Source: Acheta domesticus (taxonomy: Eukaryota; Arthropoda; Insecta; Orthoptera; Gryllidae). Taken from it: a stretch of 64,000 nucleotides of DNA. The stretch covers positions 161,484,885 to 161,548,884 of the forward strand of contig JAHLJT010009436.1 of NCBI GenBank assembly GCA_031308135.1, written 5' to 3'. A program made the position numbers and the translations under genes. The notes beneath the pieces are model-generated. The model searched no databases. It was not told the origin of the DNA and was given only the letters and a program-made list of their open reading frames with translations. This document shows positions 43,816-56,219 of this stretch, piece after piece. Position 1 is the first letter of the stretch, and every line of letters begins with the position of its first letter.

Positions 43816-45125
43816 TATGTTGTTTTGATGGCGCGGCTCGTGACGAAAGTAACGGCGATTTGCGCGGCGGAGCGTCGTGAATCACTGGGCGCTCGGAGAC
43901 GGCGAAGGCGACGGGGACCCACTGGGCGACCGGGCGGGTGGGCGGACGGGCATCGCGGAGAGAAAGTAGCAGCTGGCGGCGGGGGCGAGGGCGAGGACGA
44001 TGGGAGGACGCCTGGCTGCGGCGCTGCACGCTGTCCAAGAACTGCCACTTCGGCGGAGGGACTCCCACAAGCTTGCAATTAGTATGCTATTTTGGATGAG
44101 GTTGTTTCATTGCGAGGAAGAGATCAGAACATGTACAGACCAAAAGCATTACAATTTAATTAATTAAAAATACATACTTGTTCTTTAATTTGTGTAACTT
44201 ATACATTTTACATTTTAACAACATTTTATATTTTATCAGATAACGAACGGTTTTTACATCTCCAAAGTTTTTGTAAGTAACTTTTATTGGATTGATTTAT
44301 ATTTTATTTAAGACAGTCTGCCTATTCTTTAATACAATTAGTAATACAGTATTCGAAGAAGATGCTACTCATAGTAGTCCTTTCCTTCACTTTGCACACT
44401 TTATTATAGAAGTAGACACCTTTCAATAATGACATTCTAGAAACGGCAAACCCAATACTCCATTCCATTCCACTACCATCCACTTTACTAGGCATTCCAT
44501 CATTTGATATGCTTCATCTCCCGATATTTAGCAATTGAAAGGGCTTGGGATCAGATGGGCATTTGGCACATTTGGGTAAAAATCAAGAAATTACCATTTA
44601 GTATCAGCCTCTCTCCCTTCCATTTTTTTCTCTGACAGCGGTATTAAATGTTGACAATAAATGACAGTGTTGCAGTGATGTTTTTAGGGGATTCATTGTA
44701 CGAGTGAAGGGATATCACACATGTTGCCTTGTGAGTGAGTTGGTGTGTGATGTAGCGCGCTGCCGAGCGGCGCCGTGGCGCCTGGGCACGAGCGGGTGGG
44801 GGGAGGGGAAGGCGTGATAGCGCGGCGATGGTCGCACGCGCGCGTCGGGAAACGCCGCATTAACATTCCTCCGAACGAGCGCCGCGCCGCGCCGGCCGGC
44901 CCGCCCGGAACGGCCGTCAAGTGCAAGGTTATCGGAAGCCTCCGTCCGACGCCACGGGCGCGCGGAGGCGGTGTGCTTTTCAGCCTATGAATGATTCATG
45001 TGTTTGAACTAGGTTGCGCTCCGCGGAGGAGGGGAAGGGGCAGGCAGTGCGCGCTTATCCGCTGTACTTACGTTTCCCTCGGCCGTGACAAGACTCGGAA
45101 AGGGGGCCGTTGCACAGGCGGGGTA
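43816..45125. other. unannotated stretch
   Basis: GC-rich at 43816-44070 and 44755-45120, AT-rich between. No gene recognised. Confidence 0.45.
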
Positions 45126-45358
45126 ACGTGCGATTTTACTATTTCTGCCCCTCAAGCCCCTGCGGTCACTACGGAATATCACACGACATTTCTCGTCTTT
45201 CTCCCTCGTGCTGCTAGATGTCGCATGATTGCATGCACTGCTTGATACGGTCGCGATCATGCGATACCTGGCGGTAGGACTGAGAACGTCGCGAAATACC
45301 GTGACATATTCCATAGAGAAGACAGTCCTTGTCAGGCAAAGTTAGAAAAATCACAATA
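45126..45358. mobile_element. foldback MITE, long family, copy L3 (decayed)
   Basis: About 233 bp. The left end is altered (ACGTGCGATTTTACTATTTC) and the right end is the inverse of TATTGTGATTTTTCTAACTT. The central TTGATACGGTCGCGATCATGCG, in parts TTGATACGGTCGC and GCGATCATGCG, is preserved. The block CACTCAAATCCCATC present in L2 is replaced or lost. Confidence 0.8.
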
Positions 45359-45360
45359 TA

Positions 45361-46200
45361 GAGTCCCTCGCCACTTAGCTTTTCTGCAAGAAAATGCAAC
45401 GGGTGAAAATAGTTGGCGGCTGCAATTCTTACGCAGCAGAAGAAAACTGGTCCTCTAGGAATGCAAAGCGGGAGCTTCCGAGCCGTTTTCCTTAAACTCA
45501 ATGTGCATGACGATTTCTTGAGTTTCTAGCGAACGCGCGCATGCGCAGAATGGCGCCGCCGCCGCAGAAGCGAAACTGCGCCTCCGCCCTCTCCCTAAAA
45601 CTTCTGAATCGTTCGTGAAAATCGTCTCTTAGAATGTACGGCGCACTGCCAAGCTCAAGTAATGTGTAGGTTTGTAGGTGGCGTACGTGAATGGTTGTTT
45701 CAATTAATTTAATTATTACATTTAAATATCTTTGTCGTTTGTGTTCAGATTTTATAGCACTGTTATTTAATTAAATATGTGTACATTTAAATATTTGTAC
45801 ATTCGAGTCGCTACCTTTGGTCCGGTACTACAATATCATACTTTTATCAGCTGTTTAACATACTATCTGTCAGTTATTGGTACATATTTAAAAATTTCCT
45901 GTCTTCCCTGACATACATTTTCTTCGTTCTCCTTTCACCTACCGCACTCTTTGAAATTCAGCAACGTGAACCTGGAGGAGGAAATATTTGGTTTCTATTA
46001 ATATTCCTTCTTACCTTCATATAGACGATATATTATAGGATACTTTCTAGTGGAAATGTTAAATAAAATTATTAAGGATTTAACAATTCTATGAACTTTA
46101 ATACTTATGAATAGCCAATAACGCTATGTCAGAACATCTTTCTTAGCATTGCACTACGATGGTATATCCTACGTGTAGTAATCTGATAATTTGCGTGCAT
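45361..46200. other. unannotated AT-rich stretch
   Basis: No feature recognised. Confidence 0.5.
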
Positions 46201-46264
46201 CCGTCCGCCCGCCCGCCCGCCCGCCCGCCCGCCCGCCCGCCCGCCCGCCCGCCCGCCCGTCCGT
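46201..46264. repeat. (CCCG)n block 3
   Basis: About 14 perfect CCCG units between CCGT half-units. Confidence 0.95.
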
Positions 46265-47004
46265 TCCTTTCTGTTAGACCACGGCCCAGTCTGGTAGAGT
46301 CGCCATGGTTAGGCCCCTTCTGGTCCACCGTTCGGAGCAAAACGGGGTGTCATTCGTCGCGTGTCGTTCTTCTGGTGAGGAAATGGCCATATTTTTTTCG
46401 AACCCTTCTAACCTGATTAAAAAACACCTCAAATAAATACGCAAATAGCGTTGATACTGTTTAAAGCGTTACCACGTGAAAGCAGGAGTCGTGCGTTGGC
46501 GGAGCGCGCCGTCGCCTGGCGTCGCCCGTGACCGCGCGGGCCGTCCTTGGGCGGCGCTGGCTTGGAAGTGTGCCACGGCGCGGGCCCCGCGTGCCGACGG
46601 CGGGCGTCGAACATCTGGCCCCGCGGGAGGCACCCGCGGCCCCGCCCCGGCGTTCGCGGACGCCACGCCGGCCTGGTCGCCCCGCGGGGCGCAGGAATCT
46701 GCGAGGCCTCCGGCTGCCACCCTCACGCGAAAGGGAAATAAAAGCTTCTTTCTATGTGTCTACTTTTGTGGGATTGAATAAGTAATTACCTTTGTCTTCC
46801 AAGACAGTAAGTAGGTTTACAGCAGGACTGTTCCTTGTCTCGCTACGGCTCTGCTCAAGTTAAATCATCTTCGTATTTCCTATGGAACCTGTTCATTTTC
46901 TCTGTCCCTGCTCTTTTGGACTCGTACATTTGATTGATTGTCATGTCTTTTTGTTGCCAGACATCACTTTTATAACAACTGACAACTAACAAAAGCTGAC
47001 TACA
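46265..47004. other. unannotated stretch with GC island
   Basis: CpG-rich at about 46490-46730. No gene recognised. Confidence 0.45.
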
Positions 47005-47247
47005 TTATACAGGGGGGCTTCTGTCAGTATCGGGGGACCACAGCTTCATCGGTTCATTTGTGTAATGCTGAGCATACTTGCTTTTCGTACCAACAGTTGC
47101 GTAGATCCTATTGCATTCAGTGGGCATTTCAAGGTGCAGATAATCTACAGGAAGCATAATTTCGGTAGGGAAATGAAGGATGTGGAAGCTTCTAATGATA
47201 CGACTGGGCAAAAGTTGGCGGTCAGCGAAATTGTTCAGTAACTCTAG
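47005..47247 (-). other. candidate terminal coding exon, unknown protein
   Basis: A minus-strand frame of 81 codons ends at TAA (47005-47007). Just upstream lies a pyrimidine-rich tract ending TTTGCTTTGCTTCGCAG, a fair 3' splice site, after which the frame is open: LELLNNFADRQLLPSRIIRS, HFPTEIMLPVDYLHLEMPTE, then KYAQHYTNEPMKLWSPD. The composition is balanced and unlike the repeat-driven frames. No family is recognised and no upstream exon was found, so chance or an old transposon scrap remains possible. Confidence 0.3.
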
Positions 47248-48453
47248 CTGCGAAGCAAAGCAAACATAACGCGTGTGATAGATTGTTTTGAATTTGTTTC
47301 TCGTGACTCTGGCATTGTGAAGTATGTGTCAAAAGTACCATGAGATGAGATGAGATGCGAATGCTGGATCGCAGGTTGTGGTGCGGTAGAAGAGAAAGGA
47401 GTTTCGCTGCGGCGCGGCGCCGGTCCTCGGCCGCGTGAGGGAGTCGTCTGAGCGTTACCAGGAGGTGATTCTAAGCAGCGGAGAAAGAATTGAACCTTGT
47501 CGCTACAGCAGCACAGACGTTGCCAAGTTCAGACGCAATATTTTGTTAGTACTGATGTAGATAGACCTCTGGGGACAAATGAAGCAGCTTTATTGCGAGA
47601 CTTCACTGTGGAGGCGACTGTTCAGAAGAAAAAAATATTTTGCTTAATTGTGATCTACATGCTATTGAAAAGGCATTCGTTGTTTTTGACTGGGAGATAC
47701 AATGTAATGATTTGTATGACATATTCCGGAGAACAGAATGTTAAAAAGGCACACATAAGACTGTGCGCTGAGGAGCCTTGGATCAAGACACTTCATCAAT
47801 ACTATATATGTGTTCAAACTGGTGGTAAGAAGAGACTTTTTTATTAGATCTGAATATTGTATTGTCTAGATATATCATTGTTTCACTAGTGCACAGTCAA
47901 ATTGAAATATTTCTTCTAAGTCACTTACGTTATTTCTTCTTGCGCAACTTTCATTTCAGCTTTTGCTTTTCATTTTCATTCGCATTCGGTGTTACATTTT
48001 AACTCTATTGACTAAAACGTGCCTCAGTCAAATTTCTCGAAGTTTTTGCGTGATGCTATTATTTTTGAAATTTTAATCATGTCCGCAAACTCATAAAAAC
48101 GAATACCTCTTTACTTCTGGGGGATAATAGGCCAGATTTGTGACGCGGGTGAAGTTTGCAGTTCTCGAGAGAATAGTCTTTCGTTGTTGCACCGCAGGGA
48201 AGGAAAAGATGAAGCAAGTGCAAATTAAAAAAGTTTCCACGAAACTCGCGTTCGGGATGCCCATCAAGAATTGTAACTGCTCGTGGGGGCGACCCTGCGG
48301 AGGCTCATCAGCTCCGCCACACCATTCGAGGCACAGCTGACGAAGGTTTCTCCGCTTTTCGGGGATGCGCACTTTTTTTGAGATCGGGGCTCATGTGTTC
48401 AAGTTTCGGAAAAATTAAAGAAGAAACAAATTCATCCTCTTTTTACATATAAT
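47248..48453. other. unannotated stretch
   Basis: No supported feature. A 116-residue plus frame at 47497-47847 has no recognisable domain. Confidence 0.45.
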
Positions 48454-48466
48454 TAAACTCCTTACA

Positions 48467-48745
48467 ATATGCGAATCCTACAATATGGAATCCATGAAAA
48501 TTAATTACGCAATATTAGACTTTATACAAATGAAACAGCTTCAATGGTATGGCCATGTCCAAAGGATGGAAGAATCACGGCTTCCACTGAAATTATTAAA
48601 TTGGATGCTTATTGGTAGAAGAAAAAGAGGCAGACCGAAAGCAACATGGATACAAGGAATATTGAAGACTATGAAGAACAAAAAATTAAACTTAGAAGAT
48701 TGTAAAAATAAAATAAAATGGAAAAAATTAATTAAAATAACATAA
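48467..48745 (+). pseudogene. C-terminal end of a non-LTR ORF2 protein
   Basis: 93 codons including TAA at 48743-48745. The motif LQWYGHVQRMEESRLPLKLL followed by GRRKRGRPKATWIQGI is the well-known C-terminal signature of a group of animal endonuclease/reverse-transcriptase proteins. The endonuclease and polymerase parts are absent because the insertion is truncated. It is transcriptionally inert unless read from a neighbour. Confidence 0.85.
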
Positions 48746-48823
48746 CAATAGAAAATATAAAATATGTATACTGGTTATAGGAAATTGTATATTACTACAT
48801 TGTAAAGCTATTGAATAAATAAA
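48467..48823 (+). mobile_element. 5'-truncated non-LTR retrotransposon, 357 bp
   Basis: Bracketed by an exact 13-bp duplication, TAAACTCCTTACA, at 48454-48466 and 48824-48836. It ends in an AATA-type tail (GAATAAATAAATAA). The reading frame is open from the first base of the insertion to its stop, so truncation occurred inside ORF2. Duplications, tail and frame are all intact, so the insertion is fairly young. Confidence 0.88.
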
Positions 48824-48836
48824 TAAACTCCTTACA

Positions 48837-51153
48837 TTGAGAACACACATAAACACAATACAAAAAAATTCTGATAAACATTCTCAATTGCACTTTTATT
48901 TTGACATGCTAACCTCCTGAAGATTAGTGGAAGAAAATATGATGAATCAAAAAACATAAATTTAGAAGTTCAACATCAACACACAGACCAAATAAAGTTA
49001 ATAGATTTCAAAATAAAGACTTATGTGTTTTATTAAGTTTGTACAACTTCAAAAGTATGACACGTACAATTTTTTGTCGAATATTGAACACAATTTTTAA
49101 TGCGCTTTCTGCAGTCGTTCTCGTGTAAACTCCAGTACCTTTCAATATAATGTCCTATCATGATACGAAATAACTGCAGATACTTTTAATTCAACTATTT
49201 AACTCCCACTTGCCTCAATCACTTAGTCCGGCCATTGTAAGTCATCTTTTAAATCAAAAGTTATGCAAAACGCACATTTCTCACACTATTCTTAAAGAGA
49301 AGTGAAAATGGTAGCAATTTGGTCTTACCTCTGTACCACGTTAGTCGTCTTGGGATGCTGTGGAACCTTTCAGTTTCTAAGCAGTGGTACATTTGGGAAA
49401 CAGAATTATAACACACGTCCTTCTTTCTCGAACGTGCTTGGCAAAGGAAAGGTGCATTGAAAAACTGTAACCGAAAAAAACTGTTAATAATTTTCGCAAG
49501 TTTCCAAGTTCCCAACTACACTTTTCCCGTCCTTTACCACGTACGTGCGTGGCAACAAAGCCCAGGCGCGAGGAGGGGGGGGGGCGGTTGGAGCCGCGGC
49601 CGAGTCGCGAGTTTGGGGCCCGAGAGTTACGACATCGTCAGCTGGAATTTCTGGGCGGGAGTGGGGTTTGCGTTGTTCGTGCCCGGAATAAAGAACAACG
49701 CAACAATTCCACGGCCTTCACAAACTCCACTGCACTGAAAGGCGTAGGAGCACTCGTACATCTCGGGATGCTATTGGACGCCTTGATACAAGAACAAAAT
49801 GAAAGAAGGTTTCACGTTGTCGCTTCTTTGTCATAATTCATGGGAAATACGTGCTAAAAAACGGAACAACGCATTAATGACGGTATCTCTATTACTAATT
49901 TCCAATGCGCGCTGAAATTTAAAAATGCAGCCTCCGTCCTTTGAGATTTGTTAGATTCCCAAGAACTCGGGGCAAAATGCGAAAACAATGAAACAATTCA
50001 GATTTCGACGGAAATATGCAAATATTTGATTGTTTAATTCCGCATAGTATATATGCTGTGGTTTTGTTCGGCAGCTTTTTTGTTTCTGCAGGGTATTAAT
50101 TTTACTAGCTAATTACAATTATATTTGCTTCACATAAGAAGATTTTGGGATATATGCTCCGTAGATTGTAAGGAGAATACGCAAATGGCACAGAAAAATT
50201 AAGAAGAAAAATGCATCAATGAAATGCAGATCGGTTTAGTGTAGAAAGTCGCAGAAGGTAGCGCATCAAAAGAAGGATTTTAGAGAACAGAACCGTTGGT
50301 TCGTATAGGGGATGTGGAACAGTTGCAAGAAAAATGTTGAAGTGGTGAACAAAATTTTGAAACTGTCGACACGTATGAACTAATGTGGCATTCATAGCGT
50401 ACTTTTATTTTGTAACCATATGTACGTTAGTTTGTGGATGAGTTGCCCGAACAAAGGAGACTGGGAGACCCGAAGCTTGAGAACGAAATCGGCAGTCTCT
50501 TAATGAATGTATAGAAGAAGAAACGAGATAAAAGAAGCAAGAGGACGGGTGAACCGGTTGGCTATCAGTTGCAGGATACAGGTTGCGTGGCTCACCAAGA
50601 ACAACGCGAGTTGAATTGAAAGAACGGTGCGGAGTCGATGAGAACGTGGTGAGAATGGCAGGTGCGACAGCACAAACGATAGAATGTTCCACAAAGAACG
50701 ATTCAGTGTGCATCAAGACATCACCCGTAAGCAGTAGTCAGAATGTCGAATTTACGCCAAGGCTTCATTCGTAGGTTCCATAACTCGTAAAAGGGGTTGA
50801 GGGTTATGAAATGTCAACGTAATGTTTACAGGATTGGACCCAAACAGTCCATTTCTATTACGGGCTTTTTCAATTTTTTCTGTTACTTTGAGAAGTCTTC
50901 CACCCATCCCCTATCTATGTCTGGCTTCACGTCAACAGTGGCTGTTCCTGGGCGCATTTATTGAGGGGCTCCCAGCGACAGACGACGGGCGACTTCACAA
51001 GCGCGTGCCCCTTAACTGCCGCGTGCCAGTGTTTACGTTCAAGGAAGCTGCAGTGGCGCGGCGTCAGTAAATTCCAAGTTAAATCAACTCCGCGGCCCGC
51101 AGCAAGCCTCTCCCGCGACGCGGCGCGCGTGACTTTGTTACCACTCGCAGCTG
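48837..51153. other. unannotated stretch
   Basis: AT-rich, with a GC patch at about 49550-49640 and rising GC from 50990. No gene recognised. Confidence 0.45.
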
Positions 51154-51169
51154 AACACACAAACACACA

Positions 51170-51203
<34 letters not shown>
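51154..51203. repeat. (CA)n microsatellite
   Basis: About 50 bp of CA with two early AAA interruptions. Confidence 0.93.
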
Positions 51204-51206
<3 letters not shown>

Positions 51207-53433
51207 GGAGGCGCGCCGGCGCGGCAGTTTCTTGCCCCGCGTTGCGTTTTGGAGAAGCAGTGGCGGGCGCCGGAGAGGCTGTGAGGGGAAATGTTGATAA
51301 TTGCGTCCTTCTACTGACAATAATAGAGTAAAACTGCCATTTTACTTTCAATCTACAATGGGAATTGTCTTTCGTTTGAATAATAAAATAATATAATTAA
51401 TATAATGCCATTAGTACAATATCTCTTTTAGTTTCGTTTCATAGTGTTTATGGAATACTGATATGGTAAAAAAAACAACAATAGATTCCTAACGTTGCTT
51501 GGGCTGCTAGCTTCTTTCTCAACAATAAAAATGTTGTTTTACTCTCTTCTTCTTTGGCGGATCCCAGAGGCTACTGTCGCAGACCACATCTTCAACGTCA
51601 ATTGTAGTCTGACTATATCATGGAGTTACGTACAGTCCTTACGGGAATGGGTGAGGCGAGGCATGTCAAACTGCACCCGCACGAGATACGTGCCCGCTTG
51701 GAAAAGCCGGCGTTCCTAACAGCAAGAGGAATTTTGCCTGTCTCCACTGTGATTTCTCCTCCAAATCCAGAAAGGGGAATGCACCCGCTAGATGAAGCAG
51801 GGTAAGGCAAGGAATAGATGGCCAGATACGAAAATGTGTTTGCCAGATTTGTTCCATCAAATAACCGAGACTTGAATTATTTTTTATTCCTTACTATTTA
51901 GTAATATTTCGTGTTTGTTTTTTCTTTAAATTCTGCCTTGAATTAACATTTTTGGGGTAGTAGGAGGAATACGTTTCAATGGTGAATTCTTTTCTTGTTT
52001 GCGTTTTGAGTTATGTTTTGTTAAATCATTCAGTTGTGGGTTGTAAACAGCGAATGACGGTAAATAAATTAATAATTCTTGCTTACGGGCGGACAGCACT
52101 TTTAACAGACTATAATTTTTGTTAAACCTCCTAACCTGAAGTAGGAAGTTAATGCAATTATTACACACTCAAGTAAAGAGATTATGAAATAAAGATCCTT
52201 TCGATTCAAAATGATTAATTTTACTCTCAGTTTGAAATCTGAGTGATATATCATTTTATTTTAATGAATAATTTCTTTGCTTTGTTCGAGGAAATGGGAA
52301 TGAATATAATTACATTTGGAGAAATAACCGTCAGCTCACTTTGCCAAAAGACTATCATGACCGAGGTATCTAGTGACGAACCACCCCTCGGAGTAATCTG
52401 TACAACCCTTACTTTTAAATTTCGCCCCCCCCCTATGCCCTGGATGCAGTGCGGGGAACTCTAGCAATGATGTCTTGGCTGCACTTTTGTAAGCTAGTGT
52501 TCTTGCCTGCGACCTTGTCATGCGTGGTTTAAGGCATCGCCCGGCCGTATTTTAGCGAAGGCTCGCAAGTGGTCCATAGTCTGTGATTTAGATTATTGCT
52601 TTGGTATCCGACTATAGTTGATCAGATCAAGCGACCAATGGAGATATCTACATAATCTTTGTATGTCAGTCATCCAAGCAGTTGCCGTCCCAACCAGTTA
52701 CTTGACCGTTGTGGAAATTTCTTTTGTTTTCGAACCTCGTATCGTGTGGACTACGATGCTTTATTGCTACATACCATAGCGCCAACACACCCAGTCGACA
52801 CCAATCCCAGTCGCCCTTTTTGCTCTCCGAGCTTGCTCTCGCACTCGCTCGCGACCGTGCTCCACTTCCGTTCTTGCCCGCCTGTCGTCGGCTGGCGTTA
52901 CCCGTTCTTGTGCCCAGGATGCCCGCAAGGTTGCCACATCCAGGGTGGTGTCTTGCAATAAGCATTGTATGCATTAGGGTTGAGAGGGTCGATGCTGGCA
53001 TGTGCTCTTCTACCTATCCAGTGCCCTTGAATGTTCGTGACTCACAATTAATTAGAGGTAATCGTGGAAATGGCCGATTAGAACATCTGGCATTTGGAAT
53101 TCACAAACCGACAATTGTGACGTACTGGAGTGAATGACACAGACACTGCGTTGAAGATTACAATATTTTTCATTTATTTACAAGAACTTAACAATTAAAG
53201 AAATTTTACAAATACTAATTAAACCCCGGCAACCTTTTTCTTCCCCTTAGCCGCGAAAACCCCGCGACCGTCTGTAGGCCTACAGCTCAGTGCCACTGCT
53301 CGAAAGCAGTTACAACGCATGATGCGATGCAATCGGACGTTAAGTCCCCGGTATCCACGTACCTACATGGCCTGGCGCCAAAATCGGTCTTCGCCCCTGA
53401 AACGACGTGCTGGAATGCACTGGAGATCCCACC
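51204..53433. other. unannotated stretch
   Basis: No supported feature. Several frames of 60-100 codons at 51495-51860 and 52243-53137 lack recognisable domains. Confidence 0.45.
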
Positions 53434-53513
53434 CAGCCTTCGGTGTTGATGGGAGAAACTACCGATCAGAGCAGCCGTCCGCTCGAATTCCCCTCCAGGC
53501 AGCGGCTGAATTG
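53434..53513 (-). mobile_element. tRNA-derived SINE fragment, copy 5
   Basis: On the minus strand it matches the middle of the SINE family: AATTCAGCCGCTGCCTGGAG, then GAATTCGAGCGGACGGCTGC, then TCTGATCGGTAGTTTCTCCC and ATCAACACC. The similarity stops there; the next 150 bp on the minus strand do not match the other copies. Confidence 0.72.
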
Positions 53514-53770
53514 GCGTCGGCGTGCTGGCTGTAAGCGAACTGAGGCGGTCGCGGCGCATTCGCTCCGTGGGTTTCCGGCGCGGCTGGCGGACACGTCCGC
53601 GCGCCCGCGCCCGTATTTGGACGCTCCCTGTGGCGACACGCGCCTGGGCCAGGCCGGGCCGGGCCGGGAGAGCGGAGCGGGGCGCAGGTTTCCTTATAGC
53701 GGCTTGGCGCAATGACGTGCTGTGCTGGGGCCCCGCGCTTGCGCCACGCGCCGGCGCAGCCCAAAACCCC
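53514..53770. other. GC-rich island
   Basis: CpG-rich with short GGGCC repeats near 53655. No gene recognised. Confidence 0.5.
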
Positions 53771-55760
53771 TCTCTGCCCTCGTCAAGGGTGATCTCTGAG
53801 ACACTAAACCCTCCTTAGCACCAACTCGCTAAACTTGAAATGCGTCGTAAAACGAACAATATGTGAGTCCCGCAAAAGAAGCGGAGTAATGATAGGATCT
53901 ATTTAAAAATCGGACAACAGGAAATTTTATAACACGAACACGGATTATTTCAGTCCCTTTGAACTCGTGTTATCGAGTGTTTACTGTATTAATATAAAAC
54001 AGTGGTTGTCGCAATGGCGGCTCGCGATGCTTTTTATTTTGGCCCGCGAAAGATTATTAGTCCGTGAGTCAGTAATAAGTGAAAGTTCCTTGCATCCATT
54101 TCGGGCGAGAACATTGTACGCCTAGCACATACGCCTTGTCGGGGCGAACATATCCTTAAGGTGAAACTAGGTTTTTTAAATTTAAGAGTTTTTTACATTA
54201 CATTCAGAAATTCAAATTATTTCAATGTGCTGTTGTGCGTTATGCGTGTTACCGCCTGATATCACGCATGGTTCCATTCCTCCTCCTGTCCCTCTACCCT
54301 TTCCCGTTTCAGAGCAGGCGGGCTAACTGCCGGGATCAACAGGGCGGGAAGCCAGGTGGGGATACTGTAATTATGGCTCGCAACCATTCAAAGGTTTTAG
54401 TTGTGGCCCTTGAGGCCCCTTGCAAGTTGGACACCTCCGGTATAAAACCTCTGCTATCTTTACTGATCACGTTCTGTCATTTGTTAGATCACATCTACGT
54501 AAGTAATTTTGAAATATCTTCACCAGCGCAACTCCACAATCTCAGCCACACACATCGCTTAACCAGCTGAATGTACTAGTTACAAATACAGTGCAGAAAA
54601 GTAGACCCGACGCACTTCAGAATGCCACGGCGCTCTTCGGCTCTCATTTTTTTTAACAGCTTTATTTTGTATCTGTTCAATCCATTGATCTCTTCGGCTC
54701 TCGTGTCCCTCTTCTTCAGATGTGGGGCGGCCTTCCCTCCTCAGGTGACGTAATCCGCTGCCCCTCCTCCCTCGAGTGGCTGTCTCCTCCCCCCGCCACG
54801 CTGCGGGTTCTTCCATTGCGATAGGTTTTTACCTTTATCAGTATTGTTTCCGAAAGAACTGGGAGGTCGACATAAGAACGTGGACCAAAACTTTTAATTT
54901 AAAAAACTAAAAATATTAGTTACGGTCGTTGTGCTACAAATTACGCTTCCTCAAAAGTACTCCGTCATGACTTGTTATTAACTAATACAGATGGTTGAAA
55001 ATTTAGCAATCTCTATTAAAATCATGAAGACAAATGGCGTCAATCTCGTTATTTTTTTCTAATGTTTCATTCACCATATTTATTCACGACCCATGCGAAT
55101 TATTAGTGTATATTCAATTCGGTGCTGCTTCAGTTTTTGAGAATTCTTCTATTCATTCCTTTGTACACAAAATAAGAATATGTTTCCTTCTGATGCTTTC
55201 CTTTCTTATTATCGCAAAATGTGGTGTATTCTAAGGCAATGGATGTATGAAATTTTTACTTTATTTCTTAACCTGGAGCGCTGTGAACCACCTGTTGGAG
55301 GGTTCAGTATTTTCAGAAAGACAAGCTATGTTTGTGCGTGCAGGCAGGTCTAGGAGACGTAACTTTCCGAAGAATTCGCATTTGGCTTGTTTTTCGTCGT
55401 AATTTGCCTCGTTCCTAGTCGCGTACATACTTTGCAAGTTACCACGTTGAAACTGAACTTTGCGACGGAGCCAAGCCAGAACATTCGCTTACTCTCTAAT
55501 GGCCGTCATTGTGAAGTCGCCTCAGTAATACCTGTGCAATGACTCAAAAGTATAGAGCATTGTTCTTATTTGTTCTTTGAAGCGCTACTTGGTGTCTCAT
55601 CTTCAATGAAATACTTTAATTACCATATGTAAATTGAACATGGAATACAGAGTGCTATGTGATAAGTGCCATATTCATTGAGAGAAAGATTATGCCTTTG
55701 TCCTATTTTTGTGTGTGTGTGGAGGGCATGTCACATATATTGCTTTCGCGTATGAGAGAA
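53771..55760. other. unannotated AT-rich stretch
   Basis: No feature recognised. Confidence 0.5.
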
Positions 55761-56219
55761 CTATGTCGATCGATGAATGATTGTGGATGATGTGTTGAAT
55801 ACAACCACGCCATATGTCTTAACGCAGGACTTGACCCCGGGGACTCCCAACTCCGCCTCTTTAACACGCTCTAAGCCACTGCATAATTTTTCACGAAAAT
55901 GGCAGATAGCTTTATAATGTACATATAAATAGCTCTTGTCTGCTCGTTTGCACTCATAGGTGCGCGATAATGACATGTGGCAAGGAAGTTTTACATTTAT
56001 ATGACGAATACGACACCACATTCCTAACCACATTGGTGGATAGAACAGAACGTAAAATGACTCTTGAAAGTGAGGGTTCATTTTCCTGAAAAATTTCGTT
56101 CGAAGCGTTTCATATTCGATGTTATGTGAACTCCTGGTAATATTTTTTGTCCTTCTTGAGTTGCATTTCTTTAGAAGGATGCGAAGTAATTTTGGTGTCG
56201 AATGTCGGCACGATTGCAT
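55761..56219 (-). other. 152-codon open frame, unknown
   Basis: The longest frame here that is not a product of repeats or GC-rich composition. It is rich in Arg, Lys, Cys and His and includes PPMWLGMWCRIRHINVKLPC. No domain is recognised. In 64 kb searched in six frames, one frame of this length is not far from chance expectation, so it is not called as a gene. Confidence 0.15.

Noticed and set aside
55761..56219. 152-codon frame as a host gene
   Set aside because: No domain, no splice or promoter support; a frame of this length is near chance expectation for 64 kb in six frames.
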